A stretch of 64,000 bases of DNA from Arthrobacter burdickii (GCF_030433645.1 NZ_JAROCG010000001.1:868001-932000), one strand, 5' to 3'; counted from the first letter of the stretch, positions 35,235 to 44,394 are shown. Numbers and translations: made by a program. Notes: generated from the sequence alone by a model not told the origin.

Positions 35235-36353
35235 GTGAAATTCCAGGTCCTGGACATCATCCCTCACCTGAGAAACCCGGTGACCGGGAGCATCGTCTCG
35301 CCGGCGGACCGGTTCGACCAGGTGATCCGGACCGCGCAGCGGGCCGAGGAGCTCGGCTTCGATGCGTTCGCGGTGGGGGAGCGGCACGCGGGGGAGTTCC
35401 TCTCCTCCTCGCCGACCGCGGTGCTCGCTGCCATCGCAGCGGTGACCGACACGATCCGGCTGCAGAGCGGGGTCACGGTGCTGTCGGTGCTGGATCCGGT
35501 GCGCGTGGCGGAGGACTACGCCACCATCGACCAGCTCAGCCGGGGACGCCTGGAACTCGTCATCGGCAAGGGCAATGAAGTGCTGCAGTATCCACTGTTC
35601 GGTCTGGACCTGGCGCAGCAGTGGGACCTGCTGGAGGAGAAGTACGCCCTCCTGCGCCGTCTCTGGCGTGAGGAGGACGTGACCTGGTCCGGCGAGTTGC
35701 GGGCGCCGCTGGTGGAACCGGTGACGACGACGCCGCGACCCTTCGCCGGGGCGCCGCGGGTCTGGCACGGCTCCGCGACGTCGCTCCGGTCGGTGGAGCT
35801 CGCGGCCACCTGGGGGGATCCGCTGTTCACCGCCAACGCCATCCAGCCGCGGGAGAACTACAAGGTACTGATCGACCACTACACCGAGCAGTACCTGGCC
35901 GCCGGGCATGACCCGGCGCAGCGTTACATCGCCTCCGGCTCCGGAGCCGGAGGGATCTTCCTCGCGGACAGCACCGCCGCCGCGAAGCAGGCGTTCGGTC
36001 CCGTCTATGAAGCCCTGACGGCGGGACGGAACGTGCCCGGGAACAACTCCCCGTTCCGGGACATTGACCACGCCGTCGCGGAAGGGCCCGCCCTGGTCGG
36101 CAGCCCGGAGGACGTCGCCGCGAAGATCCTGGACTACCACGCCCTGTACGGGCATTCCCTGCAGTCCATCTCGCTGCCCACCACCCTTCCGTTCGAGCAG
36201 CAGATCGAGATCCTGGAGCGGTTCGCCGCCGACGTCATCCCGGTGGTCCGCGCGGCTGCGCCCACCACGCTGTGGGAGGACGAGGACCCCTACGGCAGCC
36301 GCCCCGAGACCGCCGCCCACACCAGCAGGAGCAACCATGCCTACGCACACTGA
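35235..36353 (+). CDS. LLM-class flavin-dependent monooxygenase (1)
   Basis: A 372-residue luciferase-like TIM-barrel protein starting from a GTG at 35235, 8 nt after the binding-protein stop. FDAFAVGERHAGEFLSSSPT, IRLQSGVTVLSVLDPVRVAE and DQLSRGRLELVIGKGN are the LLM core blocks. The enzyme would use reduced FMN and O2. Its last 17 nt overlap the DUF1684 gene. It resembles the CE1758-type subgroup, whose chemistry is not established. Confidence 0.9.
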   Translation: MKFQVLDIIPHLRNPVTGSIVSPADRFDQVIRTAQRAEELGFDAFAVGERHAGEFLSSSPTAVLAAIAAVTDTIRLQSGVTVLSVLDPVRVAEDYATIDQLSRGRLELVIGKGNEVLQYPLFGLDLAQQWDLLEEKYALLRRLWREEDVTWSGELRAPLVEPVTTTPRPFAGAPRVWHGSATSLRSVELAATWGDPLFTANAIQPRENYKVLIDHYTEQYLAAGHDPAQRYIASGSGAGGIFLADSTAAAKQAFGPVYEALTAGRNVPGNNSPFRDIDHAVAEGPALVGSPEDVAAKILDYHALYGHSLQSISLPTTLPFEQQIEILERFAADVIPVVRAAAPTTLWEDEDPYGSRPETAAHTSRSNHAYAH

Positions 36354-37164
36354 GATTCCGCCCTTCACCGCCGCCTGGGAGCAGTGGCACGCCGCACACG
36401 AACGCCACCGCGCCCACCCGCACGGTTTCCTTGGCGTCACCCACCTGCACTGGCTGGGGACCACCTCCGTCCGGCTGGACGGTGCCCCCGGCGCGTGGAG
36501 CGCCGAGGACGACGCCGTGCGGATCGTCCTGGAGCCGGGCGAGAGCCTGCAGCGCGACGGTCAGGAGCTGAACGCGGAGGCCGGCACCACGATCACGATC
36601 GGCCCCATCGCGGAGCGGGGCGGGATCGACCTCGTCGCCGGCGAATCGGTGATCGAGGTTGCCAAGCGTGGCGGCCGGTACGTCGTCCGGCCGCGTGATC
36701 CGCACACCGCCCTGCTGCGGGATTACCGCGGGACGCCCGCCTATGCGCCGAACCCGGAGTTCTCCGTCGCCGGCACCTTCGTGCCGTTCCCCGCGCCTCG
36801 CCCCACCACGGTGGGCGCCGCCGTCGAAGGCATCCAGCACGTCTACGAAGCGCCGGGCGAGATCCGCTTCGAGCTCGCCGGCCAGGAACTGACCCTGACG
36901 GCATTCAACGGCTTCGCCCCCGGATCGCTCCTCGTGCTGTTCACCGATTACACGTCCGGCCGCACGACGTATGCCGCCAACCGCTCGCTGTCCGTGGTCC
37001 CGGCCGAGGACGGGTCCGTGCAGCTCGATTTCAACCATGCCGTGAACCTGCCCTGCGCCTACACGGACCTCGCCACCTGCCCGTTGCCGCCGGCGGAGAA
37101 CCGGCTGCCGGTGGCCATCGAAGCCGGCGAGAAGATCCCCTACGAGCGTCAGGACCAGCAGTGA
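36337..37164 (+). CDS. DUF1684 family protein
   Basis: A 275-residue DUF1684 protein: an N-terminal FLGVTHLHWLGTTSVRLDG, a beta-rich middle with LLRDYRGTPAY, the FNGFAPGSLLVLFTDYTSG block and the C-terminal LDFNHAVNLPCAYTDLATCP with PLPPAENRLPVAIEAGEK, which are the conserved family signatures. No signal peptide in this one. It overlaps LLM genes on both sides (17 nt and 4 nt), strongly implying joint function. Biochemical role not known. Confidence 0.9.
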   Translation: MPTHTEIPPFTAAWEQWHAAHERHRAHPHGFLGVTHLHWLGTTSVRLDGAPGAWSAEDDAVRIVLEPGESLQRDGQELNAEAGTTITIGPIAERGGIDLVAGESVIEVAKRGGRYVVRPRDPHTALLRDYRGTPAYAPNPEFSVAGTFVPFPAPRPTTVGAAVEGIQHVYEAPGEIRFELAGQELTLTAFNGFAPGSLLVLFTDYTSGRTTYAANRSLSVVPAEDGSVQLDFNHAVNLPCAYTDLATCPLPPAENRLPVAIEAGEKIPYERQDQQ

Positions 37165-38261
37165 GCACGATCGACGACCGCACCGCAACAGCAGCCAGGG
37201 CCGGGTTCCTGGCCATCGAACTCGACGGAGCCGGGTGGGACGGAACGGGGTTCGGAAGTCCCGACGGCTTCGCGAGCCTGGCTGAAGCCGTCCTCGCCGC
37301 CGAATCCGCAGGATTCCACGTGGCCACCTTCGCCGACTCACCGCGTGCCGGCCGCGTGAACGCCCTGCAGCGCGCTGCCTACGCCGGACCGGTCACGCGG
37401 ACCATCGCGCTGGTTCCCGAGGTGGACACCGTCTACACCGAGCCGTTCCACGTCTCCACGCAGCTGGCAAGCCTCGACTACGTCTCCGGTGGCCGTGCCG
37501 GGTGGATCGCAACGGCAGCGGAATTCCCCGAAACGGCAGCTGCCGTAGGCCGCGAGAACGTGAGCGGCACCGCCCTGGCGCAGGAAGCCGCCGCATCGAT
37601 CGAGGTCTCCCGCCGCCTGTGGGACTCGTGGGAGGACGACGCCGTGATCCGCGACGTCGCCACGGGCCGGTACATCGATGCGGACAAGCTGCACTACGTC
37701 GACTACAAGACCCCGGAGGGCTTCGGCGCCCCCTACTCCGTCAAGGGCCCGTCCATCATCCCCCGCCCGCTGCAGGGACAGCTGCCGATCCTTGCTCCCG
37801 CCTCCATCGTGGGTACGGGGCAGGTTCCGGCGGACGCCGTCGATGCCGTGCTCGTCACCGCTCCGACGCCGGAACTGCTGACCGCGGAGATCCGGGACGT
37901 CCGGCACCGGCTGGGAGCGGCAGTGGCGATCGTCGGCGAGCTCGACGTCGTCCTGGACGCCCGAGGGCAGGCCGCCGTGGAGCGGGCCACCGGTCCGGTG
38001 AGCGGCCGCGCACGGTACGTCGGTTCCGCAGCCGACCTCGTGGACTTCCTCGAACCGCTCCTGGCGGAAGCCGACGGCGTCCGTCTGCACCCGGCGTCGC
38101 TCGCCGTGGAACTGGACGAACTCGCCCGGTGGGTCCTGCCCGAGCTGAGGCGCCGCGGCGCACTCCGCGCACCGGTCCAGGACGGCACCTTCCGGGACCT
38201 GCTGGGACTTCCACGCCCGGCCAGCCGCTACGCCCACCCGTCCACCACCGCCGGAAACTAG
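37161..38261 (+). CDS. LLM-class flavin-dependent monooxygenase (2)
   Basis: A 366-residue luciferase-like protein from GTG at 37161 (GTGA overlap with the previous stop). It retains FLAIELDGAGWDG at strand 1, FHVATFADSPRAGR, STQLASLDYVSGGRAGWIAT and LHYVDYKTPEGFGAPYSVKG, as in NtaA/DszA relatives. A shortened, divergent C-terminal half (residues 220 onward) suggests it may pair with another LLM subunit in the operon, or have changed activity. Confidence 0.87.
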   Translation: MSTIDDRTATAARAGFLAIELDGAGWDGTGFGSPDGFASLAEAVLAAESAGFHVATFADSPRAGRVNALQRAAYAGPVTRTIALVPEVDTVYTEPFHVSTQLASLDYVSGGRAGWIATAAEFPETAAAVGRENVSGTALAQEAAASIEVSRRLWDSWEDDAVIRDVATGRYIDADKLHYVDYKTPEGFGAPYSVKGPSIIPRPLQGQLPILAPASIVGTGQVPADAVDAVLVTAPTPELLTAEIRDVRHRLGAAVAIVGELDVVLDARGQAAVERATGPVSGRARYVGSAADLVDFLEPLLAEADGVRLHPASLAVELDELARWVLPELRRRGALRAPVQDGTFRDLLGLPRPASRYAHPSTTAGN

Positions 38262-38269
38262 GGGATCCC

Positions 38270-39682
38270 ATGCCACAGCACAGCAGCGCCTTCACTCCAT
38301 CGGGCACGCTACAGCTCGGTGTCTTCTTCCAGGGAGTCAACTCCGGCACGATCTGGAAGGCAGCCGAATCCGGCTCCCAGACCGACTTCGAGTCCTTCCG
38401 CCGCATAGCGCAAACGGCCGAGCGCGGACTGTTCGCCGCGTTCTTCCTCGGCGAGGGACTCCGCCTGAGGGAACACCTCGGCAGGCCCCACGCGCTGGAC
38501 GTCGTGGGCAGGCCGGACGCGCAGACCATGCTCGCCGCGCTGGCCTCGGTCACCACCCACATCGGGCTCGCGGCCACTCAGAACACGACCTACAACGACC
38601 CGGCGGACCTGGCCCATCGCCTGTCCTCGCTGGACCTGATCTCCGGCGGTCGTGCCGCATGGAACATGGTGACGACCGACAACGCCTGGACCGGGGAGAA
38701 CTTCCGTCGCGGCGGATACCTGGACCACGCCGACCGCTACGTCCACGCCGAGGCGTTCGTGCGGACGGCCAAGGCCATCTGGGACTCCTGGGCCCCGGAC
38801 GCCATCGCCTCCGACGGGACCGCCGGGACAGCCGGGACGGCCGGGAACTGGCCGGCGGACGGAGCGGTGCGCCGCGTGCACCACGAGGGACAGCACTACA
38901 CCGTCGACTACACCCCGCGGCTGCCGCGCAGCCCGCAGCACCACCCGGTGCTGTTCCAGGCGGGGGATTCCCCTGCCGGGCGGGACTTCGCGGCGCGGCA
39001 GGCCGATGTCATCTTCTCCGCCCACCCGCAGTTCGACGCCGCCGTGGCCTTCCGTGCCGACATCATCGAGCGCACGCTCCGTGCAGGGCGTCCCGCCGAC
39101 GCCGTGAAGATCATGCCCGCCAGCGAATTCATCCTGGCCCCGACCAGCGCGGAGGCAGCGGAGAAGAAGGCCTGGGTCCGCGAACTCCAGATCGGGCCAC
39201 AGCAGGCCATCGCCTACCTCGAGCAGTTCTGGGGCCGGCAGCTGGACGGCTGGGATCCGGACGGACCCTTGCCGGACATCGACCCGGCGGTCGAGGAGAC
39301 CTCGGAGACCCGCGGCAGCGGCTTCCACGGGGCCAAGGCTGGAGAACTGACAGCGCAGTGGCGCCAGGAGGCGGCGGAGAAGGGGCAGAGCATCCTGGAA
39401 TTCGTCCGCGCGAAAGCCGCGCGGTCGGACGCCTCCTTCGTGGGCTCGTACTCGGAGGTGGCCGACACCCTGGCCGACTACGCGCGTGTCGGTGCCGTGG
39501 ACGGCTTCAACATCTCCCCCTGGCTGATCCCCACCGGCCTCGACGACATCGTCAACCACCTGGTCCCCGAACTGCAGGAACGCGGGGTCTACCCCACGCA
39601 GTACCGGGGGACCACCCTGCGCGAGAACCTGGGGCTCGCGGTCCCGGACCGTGCCGCAGCCGGCGAACCAGCCATCCGCTGA
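38270..39682 (+). CDS. NtaA/SnaA/DszA-family LLM monooxygenase (3)
   Basis: A 470-residue FMNH2-dependent monooxygenase of the NtaA/SnaA/DszA group. GVFFQGVNSGTIWK, SLDLISGGRAAWNMVTT, ENFRRGGYLDHADRYVHAEA, PVLFQAGDSPAGRDFAARQA and DGFNISPWLIPTGLDDIVN are diagnostic. A short tandem GTAGTAGTAGN insertion near residue 185 is unusual. Members oxidise sulfur- or nitrogen-containing compounds (dibenzothiophene sulfone, NTA, S-alkylcysteines). The Bacillus YtnJ protein of the S-alkylcysteine locus belongs to the same group. Confidence 0.92.
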   Translation: MPQHSSAFTPSGTLQLGVFFQGVNSGTIWKAAESGSQTDFESFRRIAQTAERGLFAAFFLGEGLRLREHLGRPHALDVVGRPDAQTMLAALASVTTHIGLAATQNTTYNDPADLAHRLSSLDLISGGRAAWNMVTTDNAWTGENFRRGGYLDHADRYVHAEAFVRTAKAIWDSWAPDAIASDGTAGTAGTAGNWPADGAVRRVHHEGQHYTVDYTPRLPRSPQHHPVLFQAGDSPAGRDFAARQADVIFSAHPQFDAAVAFRADIIERTLRAGRPADAVKIMPASEFILAPTSAEAAEKKAWVRELQIGPQQAIAYLEQFWGRQLDGWDPDGPLPDIDPAVEETSETRGSGFHGAKAGELTAQWRQEAAEKGQSILEFVRAKAARSDASFVGSYSEVADTLADYARVGAVDGFNISPWLIPTGLDDIVNHLVPELQERGVYPTQYRGTTLRENLGLAVPDRAAAGEPAIR

Positions 39683-39737
39683 CCCACCCACCCATCGAGC
39701 CCCACCCACCCGTAAGACAGACCGGAAGGCCTGCACC

Positions 39738-40745
39738 ATGAACAGCACCGCTCCCTCGCCCCGCCGCTCCCGGCCACACGCACTGCTCGGCGTCACCCTG
39801 CTCGGCCCGGCCCTGCTGGGCCTGGCCGGTTGCGCGGATCCCGGCTCGGCGGCAGTGGACGGGCTCACTCCGGTGGACGCCGCGTCCACGGCGTCCCCGG
39901 CGGCCGAATTCAACCTCTCGCCGGAGCAGGACCGGTTCACGTCCGACGCCTCCGCCGACGCGCAGGCCCTGGTGCCGGAGGAGGTCAGTGCGGACGGCAA
40001 GCTCAGTGTGGCCGTGAGCCCCTTCGCCGCCCCGCTGGCGCTCTACGCGACCGACAACACGACCGCGATCGGCAACGAGGTGGACATCGCCTACGCACTC
40101 GCCGAGTCACTGGGCCTGGAGGCAGAGGTGATCCCGGTGACCTGGGCCGACTGGCCGCTCGGTGTGGAGTCCGGCAAGTACGAGGCCGTGATCAGCAATG
40201 TCACGGTCACCGAGGAGCGCAAGCAGAAGTTCGACTTCGCCAGCTACCGCAATGACCTGCTCGGCTTCTACGCTCCGTCCGATGCCCCGATCAGCGAGAT
40301 CAAGGAGGCGAAGGACATCGCAGGCCTCCGGGTGATCGTGGGCTCCGGGACGAACCAGGAGAAGATCCTGCTGGAGTGGGATGCCGAGAACACGAAGAAC
40401 GGGCTGGAGCCGGTCGAATTCCAGTACTACGACGACGACTCGGCGTCCTCGCTGGCCCTGCAGTCCGGCCGGGCCGACGTGTCCTTCGGCCCGAACGCCA
40501 CGGGCGCCTACAAGGCCCGGGCCGACGGCGAAACCACGCTGGTGGGCCTGGTGGACGGCGGCTGGCCGAAGAAAGCCAACATCGCCGTGGCCACGCAGAA
40601 GGGCAACGGCTTCGCCGCGGCCGCGCAGGCAGGGCTGAACCACCTGATCGACAACGGCACCTACGGCAAGATCCTGGACCGCTGGGGCCTGACCACCGAG
40701 GCGATCGAGAAGTCCGAGCTCAACCCGCCCGGACTGGGTTCCTGA
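39738..40745 (+). CDS. Amino-acid ABC substrate-binding lipoprotein (copy 2)
   Basis: A 335-residue paralogue of the protein at 34249. The lipobox is LGLAGC. Shared blocks include NLSPEQDRF, DGKLSVAVSPFAAPLALYAT, IGNEVDIAYALAESLG and GSGTNQEKILLEWD. It closes the operon, 55 nt behind the third LLM gene. Two binding proteins with one permease/ATPase set suggest a widened substrate range. Confidence 0.92.
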   Translation: MNSTAPSPRRSRPHALLGVTLLGPALLGLAGCADPGSAAVDGLTPVDAASTASPAAEFNLSPEQDRFTSDASADAQALVPEEVSADGKLSVAVSPFAAPLALYATDNTTAIGNEVDIAYALAESLGLEAEVIPVTWADWPLGVESGKYEAVISNVTVTEERKQKFDFASYRNDLLGFYAPSDAPISEIKEAKDIAGLRVIVGSGTNQEKILLEWDAENTKNGLEPVEFQYYDDDSASSLALQSGRADVSFGPNATGAYKARADGETTLVGLVDGGWPKKANIAVATQKGNGFAAAAQAGLNHLIDNGTYGKILDRWGLTTEAIEKSELNPPGLGS

Positions 40746-40789
40746 GTCACTGCCGGCCTCGAGCAGGCGGCCTACGCTGTCCGGGGAGG

Positions 40790-40994
40790 GATAGGTGAGG
40801 CATTCCGCGTTGTGGGCGCCCCGCTTGTCGACTAACAGGAACGGGCCCTCGATCACGATGTCCGAGGCGCGTGTATACCATCCTGTCCCTGTGTCGGTGG
40901 CGGTGATCGTCCTCGCTTCGGTCACCACCCAGAAGTCGGTGGTCTCGCCGTCGGCGTCGATCTAGGTGGTGCTGTGGAACGCGACGGTAGTCAC
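40790..40994 (-). pseudogene. Probable nagA (GlcNAc-6-phosphate deacetylase) N-terminal remnant
   Basis: A GTG at 40994 overlaps the nagB stop (GTGA). The frame reads about 10 codons, meets TAG at 40964-40962, then continues IDADGETTDFWVV, ARTITATDTGTGWYTRAS and DIVIEGPFLLVDKRG. This resembles the beta-sandwich N-terminus of NagA-type amidohydrolases (D-A-D-G-x-x-x-D-x-W-V-x-x-x-x-x-I-x-A-x-G-T-G), but no metal-site HxH follows. I read it as a nagA gene inactivated by a nonsense mutation and a large 3' deletion. A random match is possible. Confidence 0.45.
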
Positions 40995-41764
40995 GCCCGC
41001 ATGCCCTCGATCGGGTTCCTTCCTGTGTCGAGGTAGTACTCCCGTAGCGCGAGATGCTGTGCGGCCTCCTCGTCCAGGACGACGGTCGCCCGACGGTGCA
41101 GCTGCAGCACCGACGCCGGGCACATACTGGACAGCGGTCCCTCGAGTGCTGCGCGTACCGCCGGGGCCTTGGCCGAGCCCTGGGCGACGAGCAGCACCTC
41201 GGCCGCGTCGAGGATCGTGCCGAGCCCCTGGGTGAGGCAGTGGCGGGGGACGTCCCCGGGATCGGGGAAGAAGCGTGCGTTGTCCCTGCGGGTGGCTGCC
41301 ATCAGTGTCTTCGGCCGGGTGCGCGAGGACAGGGAGGAGCTCGGCTCGTTGAACCCGATGTGCCCGTTCCGACCTATGCCCAGCAGCTGCAGGTCCACAC
41401 CCCCCGCTTCGGCCATCGCCGCCTCGTACCGCTCGCATTCGGCGTCCAGGTCGGCGGCGCAGCCGTTCGGGACATGGACGTTGGCCGGGTCGAGGCGGAG
41501 TTTGTCGGTCACTTCCTGTTGGATCACCGACCGGTAGCTCCGGGGGTCGTCCGCCGGGAGGCCGACGTACTCGTCGAGCGCGAAGGCCTTCAGTTGGGCC
41601 AGGGCGGGGATCCACTGGTCGGCCAGTGCACGGTAGATGGCCAGCGGAGAGGACCCGGTGGCGACGCCGAGCGTGTGGATCCTGCCCCGGCGCACGCCGT
41701 CGAGGATGACGCCGGCTCCATAGGCGCCGATGTCCTCGGTGCTGTCGAGGATGACGACACGCAT
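40991..41764 (-). CDS. nagB: Glucosamine-6-phosphate deaminase
   Basis: A 257-residue NagB, isomerising and deaminating GlcN-6-P to fructose-6-P and ammonia. TLGVATGSSPLAIYRALAD is the phosphate loop, FALDEYVGLP carries the catalytic Asp-Glu, and LLGIGRNGHIGFNEPSSS the catalytic His. The ATG at 41764 has GGAG 8 nt upstream; seven extra in-frame residues are possible. It lies 47 nt after the alcohol dehydrogenase on the same strand. The following nagA seems lost. Confidence 0.93.
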   Translation of the reverse strand: MRVVILDSTEDIGAYGAGVILDGVRRGRIHTLGVATGSSPLAIYRALADQWIPALAQLKAFALDEYVGLPADDPRSYRSVIQQEVTDKLRLDPANVHVPNGCAADLDAECERYEAAMAEAGGVDLQLLGIGRNGHIGFNEPSSSLSSRTRPKTLMAATRRDNARFFPDPGDVPRHCLTQGLGTILDAAEVLLVAQGSAKAPAVRAALEGPLSSMCPASVLQLHRRATVVLDEEAAQHLALREYYLDTGRNPIEGMRA

Positions 41765-41811
41765 CGTGGACTCCGATCTGTGCAAGGGGGATCGAGGACG
41801 CTAACTGTGCG

Positions 41812-42915
41812 TCATCGACCGCCGGGGATCAGGATCGAGCGCAGCCCGGACCCTGCCGCCAGTTCATCCAGTGCCTGTTGTGCATCGCCCAGCGGGCGGA
41901 CGGTGTCGATGAGTTCCTCCAGCGGCAGCTGCCCGGCGAGGTAGAGCCGTGACAGGCGGGGGATGTCGACGTGCGCGACGCTGGACCCGTAGTTGCAGCC
42001 GAGGATCCGCTTGCCCTGGTCGGCGAGGTCGAAGGGGTCGATGGAGGACCGCGCACCGATGCGCGTCATCCCGACCAGCACCGCAGCACCGCCGGGGGCC
42101 AGCAGCCCCGGCAGGGTCTCGATGACCTTCTCGTTGCCGATGGCCTCGAACGCGAAGTCCACCCCTCCGAGTTCCTCGCTGACGTAGGACGCGAGGTCCG
42201 TCGTCCGCGGGTCGACGGTGAGGGTCGCGCCCAGTTCTTCCGCTTTGGTGCGTTTGGCCTCGGACAGGTCGGCGGCGATGATCGGATACGCGCCGGCGAG
42301 CTTGAGCCCCATGATGACCGACAGGCCCACCCCGCCGCAGCCGATGACGACCGCCGACGATCCGGCCGGGACATCGGCGGTGTTGAGCACGGCGCCCACG
42401 CCGGTCGTCACCGAGCAGCCCAGCAGCGCCCCGACGGTGAACGGGACGTCCTTGCCCACCTTCACGGCGGCCGTCTCCGGGACGACGACCTCGCTGGTGA
42501 AGGTCCCGAGCCCGAGATAGGGCCACAGGTCCTGCCCGTTCCCGTCGGAGAACGGCGTGCTCCCGTCCGGCAGTGTGTGGTCCAGGGCGGTGGTCCCCGT
42601 GCAGAGCCAGCCCCTGCCCGCCGCGCAGTTGACGCATTTCCTGCACGGGGCGAACCAGGACAGGACGACATGGTCCCCTGGCGCCAGGTCCGTGACGTCG
42701 GGCCCCGTCTCCTGCACCACGCCGGACGCCTCGTGGCCCAGGACCAGGGGGCGTTCCGTGGGCCAGTCCCCGTTGACGATGTGCAGATCGGAGTGACAGA
42801 CCCCGGTGGCACGGATCTCCACGCGGACCTGCCCGCGGTCCGGGGGCCGTACCTGGACGGGTTCGAGGGACGGTCCGGCCCCTGGCCGGAAGGTGAAAGC
42901 GGAAGTGTCGGTCAC
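41812..42915 (-). CDS. Zinc-dependent alcohol dehydrogenase
   Basis: A 367-residue medium-chain dehydrogenase. ATGVCHSDLH gives the first zinc ligand Cys and GHEASGVV its His; APCRKCVNCAAGRGWLC carries the four structural-zinc cysteines; VVIGCGGVGLSVI is the NAD motif. The glutathione/mycothiol-type layout (class III-like) is suggested by GCSVTTGVGAVLNTA. It follows the NCS1 permease by 9 nt, so it likely oxidises an alcohol or aldehyde derived from the imported compound. Confidence 0.92.
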   Translation of the reverse strand: MTDTSAFTFRPGAGPSLEPVQVRPPDRGQVRVEIRATGVCHSDLHIVNGDWPTERPLVLGHEASGVVQETGPDVTDLAPGDHVVLSWFAPCRKCVNCAAGRGWLCTGTTALDHTLPDGSTPFSDGNGQDLWPYLGLGTFTSEVVVPETAAVKVGKDVPFTVGALLGCSVTTGVGAVLNTADVPAGSSAVVIGCGGVGLSVIMGLKLAGAYPIIAADLSEAKRTKAEELGATLTVDPRTTDLASYVSEELGGVDFAFEAIGNEKVIETLPGLLAPGGAAVLVGMTRIGARSSIDPFDLADQGKRILGCNYGSSVAHVDIPRLSRLYLAGQLPLEELIDTVRPLGDAQQALDELAAGSGLRSILIPGGR

Positions 42916-42924
42916 GGGCTGTTC

Positions 42925-44394
42925 CTAGTCTGTGGTGATGGTCTTCGAGAGCTTCTCGTTGCTCTCCCGCAGGTGCGCTTCCTCGGCGCCACGGTCGATG
43001 GTCCGGCTGAGCAGCAGGTATGCCACCGACGTGGTCAGGAGGCCCACGAACCAGGCGATGTCCACGCCCCCGAGCGCCGTGGCCACGGGGCCCACGTAGC
43101 TCCAGTTCCCGACGGCAGGCAGCAGCATGAACGGGATCTCGGTCAGCAGGCCGATGGCAAATGCCGTCAGCCCTTGCCAGCCCCAGGCGCCGTAGATGCC
43201 CTTCGGGGTGAACAGGTCGGTGATCGCGTAGTGGCCCTTCCGGACGAGGAAGAAGTCGACGAGGTTCGTGGCCGTCCACGGCACCAGGATGTAGAGCATC
43301 AGGGTCAGGGCCGAGAAGACGGTCGCGACCGCGCCCGAGTTGATGGAAGCGGCGATGGCGTACCAGGCGACGGCCAGAGCCAGGATGGTCACGACGCGTG
43401 CGGTGGTCCTCGGCTTGATGGGCCGGATCGAATCGATGGTCGTGAGCACCGTCAGCATTCCGCCGTAGGCGTTCATGCCCATGGTCGCCGTGAGCGCAAG
43501 CGCGGAGAGCAGGGCGGCCGCGTCCCCCAGGCGGGCGAAGACGGAGTTGCCCGCGGTCTGGAGCCCGACGAGCCCGTCCGTCGCACCGAGCGCGATCGAC
43601 AGCCAGGCGCCGAGGATGATCAGCCAGATCGCCGAGGACGACGCACCGAAGAAGACTGCGGCGATCACCGACCGGGCCCGGGTGGTGGTGGGCAGGTAGC
43701 GGGAGTAGTCGGAGACGTACGGGGCATACGTGATGTTGTAGGCAGCGCAGGCAGCGAACTGGGCCATGAAGGCCGGCCAGGTGAATCCGTACTCCCCGCC
43801 GCTCAACGACCCGCCGGCAGCGCCGGTGATGACGCCGATCGTCAGGATCGTCATGATCGGCAGCGAGACATACAGCAGGATGCGGAATGCCTTGTGGAGC
43901 CAGTCGTGGCCGAAGATGGCCAGGACCACCCCGGCGAGGGTTGCCAGCACGGCGATCACCGTGGGGTTCCAGCCGAAGGAGCCGCTCAGGCCTTCGCTGA
44001 GAAGCACGGTGTCGGCGACGTTGAAGGCCATGTAGGTGAACAGCGTGGCCAGGAGCGGCACGATCACGCCGCGATAGCCGAACTGCGCCCGTGACTGGAT
44101 CAGCTGGGGGAGGCCCATGGTCGGGCCCTGGGACGCGTGGAAGGCCATGAACACGGTGCCGACGGCGATGCCGAGGATGCTGGCGAGCACGGTCCAGCCG
44201 AAGGACAGTCCCAGGGACGGGCCGATGAAGCCGATCGGGATGGAGAAGTACTGGAAGTTGCCGAGGAACCACAGGGGTGCCTGATGCCATAGCTTCCCGT
44301 GGCGTTCGTTCTCGGGGACCCAGTCGATCGAGCGTGTCTCGATCAGCGGGGGAGCCGTGAGGGCGGGTGTCTGGTCGTTCGGAACGTGCGACAT
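42925..44394 (-). CDS. NCS1-family cytosine/purine/hydantoin-type permease
   Basis: A 489-residue transporter with about 12 membrane segments. RSIDWVPENERHGKLWHQAP before TM1 and GNFQYFSIPIGFIG in TM1 are typical of NCS1 proteins, as are YNITYAPYVSDYSRYLP and the later LYILVPWTATNLVDFFLVR. The ATG at 44394 is used. It heads an operon with the alcohol dehydrogenase and is divergent from a TetR regulator. Substrate could be a nucleobase, hydantoin, or related heterocycle. Confidence 0.9.
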   Translation of the reverse strand: MSHVPNDQTPALTAPPLIETRSIDWVPENERHGKLWHQAPLWFLGNFQYFSIPIGFIGPSLGLSFGWTVLASILGIAVGTVFMAFHASQGPTMGLPQLIQSRAQFGYRGVIVPLLATLFTYMAFNVADTVLLSEGLSGSFGWNPTVIAVLATLAGVVLAIFGHDWLHKAFRILLYVSLPIMTILTIGVITGAAGGSLSGGEYGFTWPAFMAQFAACAAYNITYAPYVSDYSRYLPTTTRARSVIAAVFFGASSSAIWLIILGAWLSIALGATDGLVGLQTAGNSVFARLGDAAALLSALALTATMGMNAYGGMLTVLTTIDSIRPIKPRTTARVVTILALAVAWYAIAASINSGAVATVFSALTLMLYILVPWTATNLVDFFLVRKGHYAITDLFTPKGIYGAWGWQGLTAFAIGLLTEIPFMLLPAVGNWSYVGPVATALGGVDIAWFVGLLTTSVAYLLLSRTIDRGAEEAHLRESNEKLSKTITTD

